Shown here in pieces: positions 25,605-35,382 of a stretch of 64,000 bases of DNA. The stretch is from Chelativorans xinjiangensis (lineage in GTDB: Bacteria; Pseudomonadota; Alphaproteobacteria; Rhizobiales; Rhizobiaceae), in assembly GCF_009812055.1 (NCBI RefSeq), contig NZ_WQNH01000017.1, forward strand, positions 20,775-84,774, written 5' to 3'. Position numbers and translations under genes: made by a program. Every line of letters begins with the position of its first letter. The first letter of the stretch is position 1. The notes under the pieces were generated by a model, which was not told where the DNA came from, made no database searches, and saw nothing but the letters and a program-made list of their open reading frames with translations.

Positions 25605-26948
25605 TCAGAGCGGCTCTATCTGGCTGGTATCGTACTGGTGCTTGTCCATGATGGCGTGGATCTCGTCGGCCATGCCGTTCAGCGACTCGACGGCGGAGAT
25701 CTCACCGGCGATGGCTCGGTTGAGCCCGAGCTCCAGCACGGCGATCACCTCGCTCGCTTCCGGGAACTGGTAGATATTGACGGCGTGCGGAAGCGCCTGC
25801 GCCAGCGGCTTCATCCAGCGGTAGCGGTGCTCGTCGGCGATCGGCTCGTCGTAGACCGCCGCGTGTACGGGGATGCCGCCGGCCTCCGCCGTGGTGAGCT
25901 GGGCCTCCTTGGTCTGGAACCAGCGCAGGAACTCGACTGCGGCGCGCTTGCGCTCGTCGGGTATGTTGTGGGCGATGCCTGCCAGCCAGTGGCCGAGGCC
26001 GGGCGCGGTCGGCAGCCCTGGCAGCGAGGGGGGCGGGCCCCACTCCACCTTGTCGACGACAGCAGACTTGTTTGGGTCGTCCATCTGCGACCACGCTGCG
26101 ATCACCATCATCACGTGGGCAGCCTGCCCGGTCACAATGCTTTGAACGACCTCGGCCTGGTCCATTGCCGCCGTCTTGGGATGTCCGGCCTCACGGGCAA
26201 GTCGGATATAGTATTCGAGCGCTTCCCGCCCTTCCGGGCTGTTCAGCGTGACTGTGTAGTCTCCGGACGATTGGTCCCTGAAGATGCCGCCGCCATGGCC
26301 GTAGAGATAGGGGTAGAAGTCGTAGGCCACGGTGTGCGGGCCGCGCGCCCCGCGCTGGACGATGCCGTAGCGCTGCGGCGGCTCATGGAAGCGGCGCGCG
26401 TTCTCTTCCAGCTCGGCAAAGGTGGCCGGCGCTTCGAGTCCCGCCTCGGCATAAAGGTCGCCGCGATAATAGAGCATCGGGATATTGGGCTGGACGGGCA
26501 CCGACATCAGCTTGCCGTCAGCTGTGACGGTCTTCTTTTCAGCGTTGTAGTAGACAGTGTCGCCCAGCGTGTAGACCTTCGGATCGAGCTTGAAGCCCGG
26601 ATCGATATCCGTGATGGGTGCGACGAAGCCGCCGGCGTACATCTCCGTGAACCAGCCGGAGTTCATGATCAGGATGTCGTACTGGCCCTCGTTCGCGCGC
26701 ACCGAATTGCGCTGCTTTTCGAGTGAGCCCGCGAAAGGATTGACGTCGAGTTCTACCCGGTTGCCGGTCTCGGATTCGTAAAGTTCTACGGTCCTGCGGA
26801 AGCTATCGAACCAGGGCGACTGGTTGATGACGATGGTGATAGGCGCAACCGTCTGCGCCCACAAAGGCCGCCATGTGGCAGCCGTCGCTGCGGCCGCTCC
26901 CATGCCGGCAAGGGCGTGACGTCTGTTGATTTCGGGCAGATTCTTCAT
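25605..26948 (-). CDS. ABC sugar importer substrate-binding protein (family 1)
   Basis: The 447-residue product has an export signal at residues 1-31 with paired arginines (NRRHALAG) and a cut after WAQ, so Tat or Sec export is possible. The sequence is of the maltose/glycerol-phosphate binding class (YESETGNRVELDVNPF, then YDILIMNSGWFTEMYAGG). The start at 26948 has GGAGGAA three bases upstream; longer frames reach back into the intergenic region. Sulfatase and epimerase-like genes downstream suggest a sulfated sugar as ligand, which is inference. Confidence 0.9.
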   Translation of the reverse strand: MKNLPEINRRHALAGMGAAAATAATWRPLWAQTVAPITIVINQSPWFDSFRRTVELYESETGNRVELDVNPFAGSLEKQRNSVRANEGQYDILIMNSGWFTEMYAGGFVAPITDIDPGFKLDPKVYTLGDTVYYNAEKKTVTADGKLMSVPVQPNIPMLYYRGDLYAEAGLEAPATFAELEENARRFHEPPQRYGIVQRGARGPHTVAYDFYPYLYGHGGGIFRDQSSGDYTVTLNSPEGREALEYYIRLAREAGHPKTAAMDQAEVVQSIVTGQAAHVMMVIAAWSQMDDPNKSAVVDKVEWGPPPSLPGLPTAPGLGHWLAGIAHNIPDERKRAAVEFLRWFQTKEAQLTTAEAGGIPVHAAVYDEPIADEHRYRWMKPLAQALPHAVNIYQFPEASEVIAVLELGLNRAIAGEISAVESLNGMADEIHAIMDKHQYDTSQIEPL

Positions 26949-27052
26949 GATTTCCTCCCTCACGACGACCTCGTGCTCCGAGAGGAAATTTTCACAAAAG
27001 TCCCATTCCCACAAATAAATAACTCGGCCTTATCGATGCCGAATCGGAATGA

Positions 27053-27958
27053 TTAGTTGGTAGGCTCCTGCTTGCAGATCGCGACCAGCTCCTCGACGAT
27101 CGCCTCTGCCGCCGGCGAGAGCCACCCGTCCTTCCGTGTGACGATGCCGGCGCTGCGGAAGGCGTCGAGCTCCGGCACCTTGAGCATGACGAGGTCGACC
27201 GCCTCGGGCAGCTTGAGCGTGGTCGACACTGTGAATGTCAGCGCATCGGAAAAACGAGCCATCTGCAGAAGAAATGCCAAAGAATCGGTCTCGACGACCG
27301 CTTTCGGGGACGGGAGGTCCATGGCCGTGAACAAGGCTTTCAGTCTCTGGTGAGCCCGCGTCGTCTCCGGCGGCATCGCCCAGGGATATTTCAAGAGCTC
27401 CGGGGCAGCGAGATTTCGCCTGCTTGTAAGCTCGTGATTCTTCCGGCAGCACACACCCAGCCGATCAGTGGAGAGCGGCTGCATCCTGAGGTCGCGGGCA
27501 GCATCCGAGGCGGGCAGTTCGGCAACGACGAGGTCGACCTCCCCGTGGCGCAAGGCCCGCAGCAGCGCATCGTCGAAGCCACCCTCGATCCTGACCCTTA
27601 TCGATGGATTCTTGGCGGCAGCCTTCGCCACGGCCGCCGGCAAAAGCCGCCTCAGCCAGGCTGGTCCTGCTCCGATCGTCACGGTGCCGACCTTGCCTCC
27701 ACGGAGCGCCTCGATCTCGTTCTTCGCATCGCCGAACTGGACCTTTATGGCTTCCGCATGCCGCAACAGGCTCTGGCCGTAGGGTGTCAGTTCCATCCCA
27801 CGCGGCATGCGCTCGAACAGCTTCACGCCCAGTTCGAGTTCCAGCGCTCGTACGGTCTTTGTGAGCGTCGGCTGCGCGATTCCCAAGGTAGTCGCCGCGA
27901 GGGTCATGCTTTTACATTCCGCGACCGTCAGAAAGTACTCGAGTTGGCGAATATTCAT
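27053..27958 (-). CDS. LysR-family regulator of the sugar-sulfatase cluster
   Basis: A 301-residue regulator with an N-terminal helix-turn-helix (MNIRQLEYFLTVAECKSMT, LGIAQPTLTKTVRALELELG) and a typical effector domain. It lies on the same strand, 104 bases upstream of the binding-protein gene, so it either heads the operon or is transcribed separately. It most resembles CbbR/CynR-like members in layout. The target promoter is probably the gap before the binding-protein gene, but no clear T-N11-A box was fixed. Confidence 0.85.
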   Translation of the reverse strand: MNIRQLEYFLTVAECKSMTLAATTLGIAQPTLTKTVRALELELGVKLFERMPRGMELTPYGQSLLRHAEAIKVQFGDAKNEIEALRGGKVGTVTIGAGPAWLRRLLPAAVAKAAAKNPSIRVRIEGGFDDALLRALRHGEVDLVVAELPASDAARDLRMQPLSTDRLGVCCRKNHELTSRRNLAAPELLKYPWAMPPETTRAHQRLKALFTAMDLPSPKAVVETDSLAFLLQMARFSDALTFTVSTTLKLPEAVDLVMLKVPELDAFRSAGIVTRKDGWLSPAAEAIVEELVAICKQEPTN

Positions 27959-28101
27959 TTGAGTTTAGCAGATAGGAGAGCGGCGAAATCGGATTGTAGC
28001 CCACGCAAGCCAGCAAAGGCCCGCCACCATTGGTAGCGTGTATGTCTGGTTTGGAAAAGCTCTGGAAGGTCGGAGGACTCTTCCCTTGAGCGCACCGCCG
28101 G

Positions 28102-29070
28102 TCAATCCAAATCGTCCCGTATGCAGGCCTTCGCGTGTCCGGGCGCGACTTCGCGCAGCGCGGGAACGGGCCCGGCGCAAGCGTCGAGGGCAAAGGGGCA
28201 GCGGGTTCTGAAGACGCATCCTGAGGGCGGGTCGGCCGGACTGGGTATGTCGCCGGTAAGGATCTGCCGCTTTCCGCGGCGTGCCGGGTCCGGCGACGGC
28301 ACCGCCGATAGCAGCGCCCGCGTATAGGGGTGACGCGGACTGGAATAGAGCGCCCGGCTGGGGGCGATTTCCATGATCCGCCCGAGATAGAGCACGATGA
28401 CCGTGTCGGCGACATATTCGACGACCGCCAGATCATGCGCGATGAAAAGCATCGTCAGCCCGAGCCGCAGCTGCAGGTCGCGCAAAAGGTTGATGATCTG
28501 GGCCTGTATCGACACGTCGAGCGCGGATACGGGTTCATCGGCGACGATCAGTTCGGGTTCGAGTACCAGTGCCCGCGCAATGCCGATGCGCTGGCGCTGG
28601 CCGCCGGAAAACTCGTGCGCGTACCGGCTGAAGGCATCGGCCGGCAAGTCGACCGCGGCAAGCGCCTTCACCGCCTTCTCGGCGCGCTCGGCCCTGGTGC
28701 CGACGCGCTGGATTTCGAGCCCCTCGGTGAGGATTTCACCGATGGTCATTCGTGGCGACAGACTGGCGAACGGATCCTGGAAAATGTACTGCACGCGGGC
28801 GTGGAGCTGGCGCAACTGCCGGGCCGAGAGCCGCGTGGTCTCGACACCGTCGAAGCGCACGCTGCCTGAGGTCGGCTCGATCAATTGCGCTGCCATGCGG
28901 CCGATGGTGGTCTTGCCGCTGCCCGATTCGCCGACCAGGCCGACCACCTTGCCGCGCGGAACCTCAAACGAGACGTCCTCCACTGCCCGCACCACCGGGC
29001 CGCGGCCGAATGCGACAGGCGCGAAGTGCTTGGTCAGATGGGTGACGGAAAGCAATGGTTCCTCTGGCAT
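28102..29070 (-). CDS. Peptide/nickel-type ABC importer ATPase (DppF-like)
   Basis: A 322-residue ATPase from the ATG at 29070, which has AGGAAA about 9 bases upstream; an ATG at 29088 is the alternative and overlaps the preceding gene. Walker A is GESGSGKTT, signature FSGGQRQRIGIARAL, Walker B LIVADEPVSALD. The C-terminal oligopeptide-transporter extension contains the Cys-rich segment GCVFRTRCPFALDAC that defines the family. It is the last gene of the dpp-type operon and follows the DppD-like gene. Confidence 0.9.
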   Translation of the reverse strand: MPEEPLLSVTHLTKHFAPVAFGRGPVVRAVEDVSFEVPRGKVVGLVGESGSGKTTIGRMAAQLIEPTSGSVRFDGVETTRLSARQLRQLHARVQYIFQDPFASLSPRMTIGEILTEGLEIQRVGTRAERAEKAVKALAAVDLPADAFSRYAHEFSGGQRQRIGIARALVLEPELIVADEPVSALDVSIQAQIINLLRDLQLRLGLTMLFIAHDLAVVEYVADTVIVLYLGRIMEIAPSRALYSSPRHPYTRALLSAVPSPDPARRGKRQILTGDIPSPADPPSGCVFRTRCPFALDACAGPVPALREVAPGHAKACIRDDLD

Positions 29071-29072
29071 GG

Positions 29073-30083
29073 TCAGATTTCCTGCCATCGGATGCAGCGG
29101 CTCGCATGGCCTTTCCCCGTGTCGACAAGGTCCGGGAAGGCGGTGGTGCAGGCGTCGATCGCATAAGGGCAGCGGGGCGCGAACGCACAGCCGGGCGGCA
29201 AGTCGATAAGGCTCGGAACGGAGCCGGCAATCGTCTGCAGCGGAGCACCGGCCTCCTTGAGCGCTGTCGCTTCACCGAGCTGCGGCACCGAGCGCATCAG
29301 GCCCTTGGTATAGGGGTGACGGGGGTGGGAAAAGACGCTGGGCACGTTCCCCGCTTCGACGATCGAACCGGCATACATCACCGCAACCCGGTCGGCGATC
29401 TCGGCAACAACGCCGAGATTGTGGGTCACGAACAGCATCGCCATGCCGCGCTCGGCCTGGAGTTTGGCCAGGAGGTCGAGGATCTGGGCCTGGATGGTGA
29501 CATCGAGCGCCGTGGTCGGCTCGTCGGCGATGAGCAGGGCTGGATTGCAGGCGAGCGCCATGGCGATGGTGGCGCGCTGGCGCATGCCGCCCGACAGCTC
29601 GTGCGGGTATTGCCTAACCCGCCGCTGCGGGTCGGGAATACCGACGTCGACCAGCAGCCGAACGGCATCAGCGATGGCTTCACGACGAGACTTTCCCAGA
29701 TGGATACGGATCGGCTCAGCAATCTGCTCACCAATGGTATAGACCGGGTTGAGGCTTGTCAGCGGCTCCTGGAACACCATTCCGATGTCGTTGCCTCGGA
29801 TGCAGCGCAGGGTCTCGTTATCGAGGGCCTGAAGTTCGACCGTCTCGCCGGACTTGCGTCGCAGCATCAAGCGGCCCGACGCGATCCGCCCGATCCCTTT
29901 GGGCAACAGCCCGACGATGGAAAGGCTGGTCACCGACTTGCCCGAGCCGGACTCGCCGACGAGAGCCAGGGTCTCTCCGGCGGCGATGGTGAGGTCCAGG
30001 TCGCGCACTGCCGCCACCTCGCGGCCGCCGATGCGGAACGTCGTCGTCAGTCCTTTGATCTCGATGACGGGCAGACCTGCCAT
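29073..30083 (-). CDS. Peptide/nickel-type ABC importer ATPase (DppD-like)
   Basis: A 336-residue ATPase. Walker A is GESGSGKSV, signature [15 protein letters not shown], Walker [13 protein letters not shown]. The C-terminal [15 protein letters not shown] is the family's cysteine motif. The ATG at 30083 with GGAG 6-7 bases upstream is preferred over a TTG at 30086. It starts right after the DapA-like gene and forms a pair with the DppF-like ATPase to power the DppB/DppC permeases. Confidence 0.92.
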   Translation of the reverse strand: MAGLPVIEIKGLTTTFRIGGREVAAVRDLDLTIAAGETLALVGESGSGKSVTSLSIVGLLPKGIGRIASGRLMLRRKSGETVELQALDNETLRCIRGNDIGMVFQEPLTSLNPVYTIGEQIAEPIRIHLGKSRREAIADAVRLLVDVGIPDPQRRVRQYPHELSGGMRQRATIAMALACNPALLIADEPTTALDVTIQAQILDLLAKLQAERGMAMLFVTHNLGVVAEIADRVAVMYAGSIVEAGNVPSVFSHPRHPYTKGLMRSVPQLGEATALKEAGAPLQTIAGSVPSLIDLPPGCAFAPRCPYAIDACTTAFPDLVDTGKGHASRCIRWQEI

Positions 30084-30086
30084 CAA

Positions 30087-31004
30087 CTACTCCAGGAGGC
30101 CAGTTGCACGCAGGATCGTGTCGATGCGCGCAGCTTCTTCGCCGTTGAGTGCACGTTGCGGACGGGGCATGAGATTGGTGTCGATGATCCCGAGACTGCG
30201 CATCGCGGTCTTGAACGCACCGATGCCGGCGGAGCCGGTGCTGGTGCGCGGCAGGCTCACCCGGACCATTTCGAACAGACGGCACAGCCTCTCCTGCTCC
30301 GCGCGCGCTGCTGCGATGTCTCCCGCCTGGCAAAGATCCCACAACCGTACATAGCCACGCGGATCGACATTGCCGAGGCCGGGCACCACACCGTGCGCGC
30401 CCATGCCAAGTGCTCCGTCGACCAGGATTTCCGAACCCGTCATCGCGAAAAAATTGGGATCCGCTGCCATGTCCATCAGGACATACCGGAAATTGCCGTC
30501 GTCACCGCTTGAGTCCTTCAGTCCGGCGATCGCGCCCTCCCGTGCCAATGTCACGGTCGTGGCGCGCTCGAGCTTGGTGCCCACGCAAACCGGTATATCG
30601 TAGGCGATGACCGGCACATCCAATGCTTCGCGCACATAGCGGAAGTGGTCGATGATCTCCGGCTGGCTGGTGCGGGTGTAGAATGGAGCGGTCACGACCA
30701 CCGCATCCACGCCGGCTGCCTGTGCGTTGCGCGCATGCTCGATAACGCACTCCGTCGTCGGGGCGATGACGCCGGCGAAGATGGACACCCTGCCCCCGGT
30801 TTGCTCGACCGCGTGCTCGATGATCTTCACACGGGTGGCTTCGTCGTGAAAAACGACCTCGCTGGTCGAGCCAAGGACGAACAGGCCGTGCACGCCGGCA
30901 TCCAGCAGATGGTCGATCACCCTGGAGAAAGAAACGTAGTCGACTTCGAATCGTTCGTTGAGCGGCGTGACGACCGGTGGAACGACACCTTTGAACAGAG
31001 GCAT
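30087..31004 (-). CDS. DapA-family aldolase/dehydratase, embedded in the importer operon
   Basis: A 305-residue protein of the dihydrodipicolinate synthase/N-acetylneuraminate lyase family. The Schiff-base Lys lies in IAGLKDSSGD (near residue 161), and the conserved Tyr in VIAYDIP (near 133). The N-terminal GSTSEVVFH replaces the GTTGE loop. The family includes 2-keto-3-deoxy sugar acid aldolases and 5-keto-4-deoxyglucarate dehydratase, and catabolic members commonly sit beside sugar importers. Lying between permease and ATPase genes, it is surely co-expressed with the importer. A role in lysine synthesis is unlikely here. The substrate is unknown. Confidence 0.85.
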   Translation of the reverse strand: MPLFKGVVPPVVTPLNERFEVDYVSFSRVIDHLLDAGVHGLFVLGSTSEVVFHDEATRVKIIEHAVEQTGGRVSIFAGVIAPTTECVIEHARNAQAAGVDAVVVTAPFYTRTSQPEIIDHFRYVREALDVPVIAYDIPVCVGTKLERATTVTLAREGAIAGLKDSSGDDGNFRYVLMDMAADPNFFAMTGSEILVDGALGMGAHGVVPGLGNVDPRGYVRLWDLCQAGDIAAARAEQERLCRLFEMVRVSLPRTSTGSAGIGAFKTAMRSLGIIDTNLMPRPQRALNGEEAARIDTILRATGLLE

Positions 31005-31025
31005 GTGAGACCTTCTTTTTGAAAT

Positions 31026-31913
31026 TCAGTTGAGATCGGCGCGCGGGTTGAAGGCATCGCGAAGCCCGTCACCCACGAAGTTGATGGCGAGGACCGTTAT
31101 GACCATTGCCGCGCCGGGGAACATCCACTGCCAGGGGTAGCTTTCCAGAACGAGCGTCGAGCGCGCCGAGTTGAGCATGTTGCCCCAGCTCGCCTCCGGC
31201 GGGGGCACCCCCATGCCGAGGAACGATAAGCCAGCCTCCAGCAGGATACCGCTGGCGACCTGCAGCGTCGCGTAGACCACCAGGATGTCTATACTGTTGG
31301 GCAGGCCGTGCCGCAGCAACAGATGCGGCAGACCCGCCCCCATGCCGCGGGCGGCGATGACGAAATCGCGCTCGCGCAGCTCCAGGAGGCGCGCCCTCAC
31401 CATGCGCGACAGAACCGGCCAGGAGAGGAGCGAAATGACGATGATGGTGGGGGCGATGCCGGTGCCTGCGATCGACGCCAGCACCAGCAGGAAGATGACG
31501 GGCGGTAAGGTCATCGCCAGATCGACCAGCCGCATCGCAACGCTGTCGACGAACCGGCCTCCGAAGCCGGCCACTGCACCGATGACGAAGCCGATGACCG
31601 TCGAAATCGCCATCGAGACCGTCGCTACCAGCAGCGAGATGCGGCCGCCCTGCATGAGGCGTGCCATCACGTCGCGGCCGACCCCGTCGCTGCCGAGCCA
31701 GTGGGACGCCGAGGGGCCCTTGTTCATGGCCACAAGGTCGATGTCGTTGGGGGCGTAGGGCCACCAGAGATCGTAGCTGAGGATCGCCAGCACGATCGGG
31801 AGCAGGATCGCTACGCCAGCGACCGCGGCTCTGTTGGTCAGAAACCGGTCCACCGCCCGGCGCAGGGGGCCCTTGGGGCGCTCGGCAGCGAAAGCGGATG
31901 CGGACGCGGCCAT
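31026..31913 (-). CDS. Peptide/nickel-type ABC importer permease (DppC-like)
   Basis: A 295-residue permease. After an N-terminal helix ([19 protein letters not shown]), the segment [20 protein letters not shown] is the DppC family motif. Five further helices and the EAA-type loop ([20 protein letters not shown]) follow. Its ATG comes directly after the DppB-like stop codon, with no spacer. It forms the channel with the DppB-like protein. Confidence 0.92.
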   Translation of the reverse strand: MAASASAFAAERPKGPLRRAVDRFLTNRAAVAGVAILLPIVLAILSYDLWWPYAPNDIDLVAMNKGPSASHWLGSDGVGRDVMARLMQGGRISLLVATVSMAISTVIGFVIGAVAGFGGRFVDSVAMRLVDLAMTLPPVIFLLVLASIAGTGIAPTIIVISLLSWPVLSRMVRARLLELRERDFVIAARGMGAGLPHLLLRHGLPNSIDILVVYATLQVASGILLEAGLSFLGMGVPPPEASWGNMLNSARSTLVLESYPWQWMFPGAAMVITVLAINFVGDGLRDAFNPRADLN

Positions 31914-32873
31914 CTAACTCACCTTGATGCGCGGATCGACCGCGGCGTAGATGATGTCGGTCAGCAGGTTGACGATGATCACGCAGGCCCCGGTGAGCAG
32001 CGTCGCGCACATGATCACGGGATAATCCCTCCTCGTCACGGCATTGATCATGAGAAGGCCCATGCCGGGCCAGTTGAAGACGCTCTCGATGAAGATGGCG
32101 CCGCCGATGGCGATGCCGATGGTCGAGCCGATCAGCGTTATGACGGGCAGAAGCGCGTTGCGAACGGCATGCTTGACGATGACCCAGAATTCACGAACGC
32201 CCTTGGCGCGGGCCGTCCGCACATAATCCTGGGAGAGGACCTCGAGCAGCGACGCGCGCATGTACCGCATGATCATGGCGCTGTGGGCGATCGATAGCAG
32301 GCAGGCGGGCAGCACGAGGTGGCTGAGCAGATCGCCGAGGGAAAACGGCGCTCCAGGTGTCAGCATGCCGCCCGAGGGGGCCCAGTCGAGCAGAACCGAA
32401 AATCCGTAAAGGCCGAGCAGAGCAGTCAGGAACGCGGGGCTTGAGATGCCGATGAAGGAGAGCACTGAAAGCGAGACGTCCGTGGCCGTGTTCCGGCGAA
32501 CGGCGCTGAGGATGCCGGTGGCTATGCCGACGACGATGGCGATGGCGAGCCCGGAAAACATGAGCAGGATCGTCGGACCGATGCGATCGAAGACGAGCGG
32601 CAGGACCGGGATTCCTCCTCTCTGGATGGAATAGCCGAAATCGCCGCTGAGCGCCGCACGCAGCCAAGCCAGATACTGCACGGGCAGCGGCTGGTCGAGA
32701 CCGAGCCCGATACGCAAGGCGTCAAGATCGGATGCGGACATCGGCACCGACGGGTTGATATAGGCGTCGATCGGGTCGCCCGGCGCCAACCGCAGCAGGC
32801 CGAAGATAAGCACAGTGAGGGCCAGCAGCATGAAGAAGCCGACGGCGACGCGGCGAATGATGTATTGCGACAT
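31914..32873 (-). CDS. Peptide/nickel-type ABC importer permease (DppB-like)
   Basis: A 319-residue permease starting [20 protein letters not shown], the usual first helix of DppB proteins. The family motifs [10 protein letters not shown] near residue 30 and the loop [18 protein letters not shown] are present. A strong hairpin separates it from the binding-protein gene upstream. Confidence 0.92.
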   Translation of the reverse strand: MSQYIIRRVAVGFFMLLALTVLIFGLLRLAPGDPIDAYINPSVPMSASDLDALRIGLGLDQPLPVQYLAWLRAALSGDFGYSIQRGGIPVLPLVFDRIGPTILLMFSGLAIAIVVGIATGILSAVRRNTATDVSLSVLSFIGISSPAFLTALLGLYGFSVLLDWAPSGGMLTPGAPFSLGDLLSHLVLPACLLSIAHSAMIMRYMRASLLEVLSQDYVRTARAKGVREFWVIVKHAVRNALLPVITLIGSTIGIAIGGAIFIESVFNWPGMGLLMINAVTRRDYPVIMCATLLTGACVIIVNLLTDIIYAAVDPRIKVS

Positions 32874-32893
32874 GCGGAATGATCCCTGCCATC

Positions 32894-32927
32894 GCGGCGG
32901 ACAGGCAGATGATTGCCCGTCCGCCGC
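32894..32927 (-). promoter_or_regulatory. Intercistronic stem-loop after the binding-protein gene
   Basis: GCGGCGGACAGGCA (32894-32907) and TGCCCGTCCGCCGC (32914-32927) form a 14-pair stem with one A-C mismatch and a 6-base loop. It lies between the binding-protein stop and the DppB-like start and has no T-run. Such hairpins protect upstream mRNA from 3' decay or attenuate transcription, giving more binding protein than permease. Confidence 0.7.
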
Positions 32928-32941
32928 TACGACTGCCTAGG

Positions 32942-34525
32942 TCAGGGAGCGATATCCCAGTTTTCGGGATGCGCCTGGTAGGGCCCGCCGGCCGGAGCCG
33001 GCGTCCAGTAGAAGTCCTCTAGCTTGGCGGAAGCGACCCCATAGCGGCTTGCGACCCACATGGAGCCCCATGGCATCTTCTGGTTTATGACGCTGCAGAC
33101 CTGCTGCCACAGTTCGTTGGATTTGGAGGTGTCGGTTTCCGCCATCGCCGTTTCTATGGCCTCAGTCAGCTCCGGCATGTCGATGTGCATGATGTTGTTG
33201 CCCACCGGCGGCACCTGCGCGGCATTCAGGTTGACGTTCAAGCTCGCCGGGTTGGGGCCGTTCTGCGCGCCGGCGTAGACCAGCAGGAACTGTTCCCAAT
33301 CCGTGCCGCGGACGATGCCGTTGTAGGTCGGCACATCAACCGCGCGCGGGGAAACGTTGATGCCGACCTGAGCGAGCATCGCCTGGATCGCCGCCATGAC
33401 GTTGCCGACCTGCGGGCTGTTGTAATAGGTGAGCCAGGGGATCGTCTCGGTGCCGTTGATCTGATCCCAGCCGGCCTCGGCCAGTAGGGTCTTGGCCTTC
33501 TCCGGGTCGTAGGCGTAGTCATTGAGACCGTCCGGGACGATCTGAGGCGCCACATAGCCGCAGCTGGCCACTTTCGCGGCTCCGCCATAGAGGCTTTCGA
33601 TGATCTGCTCCCGGTCGATGGCATACATGACCGCCTGGCGCACACGCACATCCTGCCATAGATCGACTTTATGGTTGAATCCGATGTAGTTGACGACGTA
33701 GGAATCGCCCTCGATCACCCGGAAGCCGTCATTGCCTTCGAAGGTCTTGGCATCGTCCGGCTCGACATAAGTGAACTGAATCTCGCCGGCTTTCAGTGCA
33801 GCGACCGCAGCGGCCGCGTTGGCGAAATAGCGGTTGATCAGACGGTCGACCTTGGGCCGGCCGTTGCGGTAGCCGTCGAAGGCCGCCAGTTCCACATACT
33901 GGTCACTGACATATTTAACGAACTTGAAGGGTCCCGTGCCGACCGGCTCGGTCGACCACCAGTCGCTATTGGCAAGCTCGGCGGGATCTCTGGGGCCGAG
34001 AAGATGCTCGGGCAACATCATCACCTGCGTCAGGATCGCCAGGAAAGCCGCATTGGGCTTGCCGAGGGTGACCACGGCCGTGCTGTCGTCGGGCGCTTCA
34101 ACGGAGGCGATGTCTCCGAGCCTGGCGGCAAAGAGGCTGCCACTGTCCGGGTTCTTGGCCAACTCCAGTGAGAACTTCACGTCAGCCGAGGTGAAGGGCT
34201 CGCCGTCATGCCACTTCGCGTCGGCCAACTTGAACGTGTATTGCAGACTATCCTCGCTTATCGAAACATCCGCTGCGAGGGCGCCGACAATCTCGCTGAG
34301 ATCCGGATTATAGATGACCAGAGGCTCGTAATAGGTGCTGAGCCAGGTGAAGCCTGCCGTCGCCTGATGTGGATGGAAATTGCCGGGATAACCGCCCGGC
34401 CCCACGTCGAACCCGCCGGTGATGGTCTTCTCGCCCTGCGCCATCGTCGTCGGGATTGTCAGCGCGGTTGACGCCAGCAAAATTCCCGCTGCCGCCATAA
34501 GGCGGCCGAAAGTCCGTCGTTGCAT
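32942..34525 (-). CDS. Peptide/nickel-type ABC substrate-binding protein (family 5)
   Basis: A 527-residue periplasmic protein with a Sec-type signal (residues 1-30, ending TMAQ). Family 5 features are YEPLVIYNPDLSEIVGALAA, then SDVKFSLELAKNP, and VRQAVMYAIDREQIIESLYG. The ATG has GGAGGAG 5 bases upstream, a strong ribosome site. It lies 18 bases after the GntR gene in the same direction. Family 5 proteins bind peptides, nickel, opines, cello- or other oligosaccharides; the aldolases and oxidoreductases around favour a sugar-derived ligand here. Confidence 0.9.
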   Translation of the reverse strand: MQRRTFGRLMAAAGILLASTALTIPTTMAQGEKTITGGFDVGPGGYPGNFHPHQATAGFTWLSTYYEPLVIYNPDLSEIVGALAADVSISEDSLQYTFKLADAKWHDGEPFTSADVKFSLELAKNPDSGSLFAARLGDIASVEAPDDSTAVVTLGKPNAAFLAILTQVMMLPEHLLGPRDPAELANSDWWSTEPVGTGPFKFVKYVSDQYVELAAFDGYRNGRPKVDRLINRYFANAAAAVAALKAGEIQFTYVEPDDAKTFEGNDGFRVIEGDSYVVNYIGFNHKVDLWQDVRVRQAVMYAIDREQIIESLYGGAAKVASCGYVAPQIVPDGLNDYAYDPEKAKTLLAEAGWDQINGTETIPWLTYYNSPQVGNVMAAIQAMLAQVGINVSPRAVDVPTYNGIVRGTDWEQFLLVYAGAQNGPNPASLNVNLNAAQVPPVGNNIMHIDMPELTEAIETAMAETDTSKSNELWQQVCSVINQKMPWGSMWVASRYGVASAKLEDFYWTPAPAGGPYQAHPENWDIAP

Positions 34526-34543
34526 AGTCTCCTCCCTGGTTGA

Positions 34544-35308
34544 CTAGTCTTCCTGGCTCACCGCCTGATGGCGGGAGCGGTTCATGGCGATGACCTGCTG
34601 AATGCCGCTGTAGTGCGCATCAAGGCGGCGTCGCGCCGCCTCGACATCCCTTGCAGCGATCGCCTCCACGATCTCATGGTGTTCGCGCCAGGTGGCGAGC
34701 GGCGTCGGGCTGGCCAGGTTGGCGAAATCGGAAGCCTTGTGGAAGGCCGTCCAGAAGATGTCGATCAGCGTGCTCAGCATCTTGTTGTTCTGGCAGCGGA
34801 ACAACAGCTGATGGAAAAGCTGGTCTTCCTCGGCGAAACTTTCGTGTTCGGCGCGCTCGCGCATCCGCTCCGTGACCGCGCGCAAGGCAGCCACATCTTC
34901 CGCGCTGATCATGGCGATGGTCTTGTCGATCAGGCCTGTTTCCAGGACGCGGCGAATTTCGAGCAGTTCCTCCACATCCCGGAGCGATGCCCGCAGTCCA
35001 TAGGCCAGATTGTCGAGCAACGGTTGAAACGAGAATTCCTTGACGAATACGCCCACGCCGCGACGGGTCTCGAGAACTCCTACAGATTCCAGGGCTTTGA
35101 TCGCCTCGCGAACCGAGTTGCGCCCAACGCCGAGCTGCTGGGCGAGAAAGCTTTCTGGCGGCAGCGGATCGCCAGCTTTAAGACCGTTGTCCTCGACATA
35201 GCTGCGGAGGCTCTCCTGTACGCTGACGTGTAATAGCGGTGGCCTCTCCAGCGGCTTGATCGGCTTCATCTTGACGGCCTGTCCTTCCGATTTCCCGTTC
35301 GCGTCCAT
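34544..35308 (-). CDS. GntR-family regulator (FadR/FCD subfamily)
   Basis: A 254-residue repressor. The winged helix contains LPPESFLAQQLGVGRNSVRE and ALESVGVLETRRGVGVF. The helical FCD ligand domain (residues 100-235) has the metal-binding pattern of Asp and His residues, including ELLEIRRVLE and FHQLLF, and a final REHHEIVEAI. It is the first gene of the importer operon and diverges from the oxidoreductase genes, so it probably controls both arms from one operator region. FCD regulators usually respond to small carboxylates or sugar acids, which suits the aldolase content. Confidence 0.88.
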   Translation of the reverse strand: MDANGKSEGQAVKMKPIKPLERPPLLHVSVQESLRSYVEDNGLKAGDPLPPESFLAQQLGVGRNSVREAIKALESVGVLETRRGVGVFVKEFSFQPLLDNLAYGLRASLRDVEELLEIRRVLETGLIDKTIAMISAEDVAALRAVTERMRERAEHESFAEEDQLFHQLLFRCQNNKMLSTLIDIFWTAFHKASDFANLASPTPLATWREHHEIVEAIAARDVEAARRRLDAHYSGIQQVIAMNRSRHQAVSQED

Positions 35309-35324
35309 TCTATCGTGACCCTGG

Positions 35325-35359
35325 CTTGTAGCATAGCGACTTGTAGGATATGTTGCAAG
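35325..35359. promoter_or_regulatory. CTTGTAG repeats, candidate GntR operator
   Basis: CTTGTAGCAT (35325-35334) and CTTGTAGGAT (35340-35349) are direct repeats 15 bases apart. The second also pairs loosely with TTGCAAG (35353-35359) as CTTGTA...TGCAAG. They lie in the 74 bases between the divergent starts, covering both promoters, as expected for the neighbouring FadR-type regulator. Confidence 0.5.
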
Positions 35360-35382
35360 TCAATAGCAAAGGACGCGTCACA

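Noticed and set aside
29055..30512. 485-codon plus-strand open frame
   Set aside because: Antisense to the DppD-like and DapA-like genes.
30087..31004. Dihydrodipicolinate synthase for lysine synthesis
   Set aside because: It lies within a catabolic importer operon and lacks the usual GTTGE loop; a sugar-acid aldolase or dehydratase is more likely.
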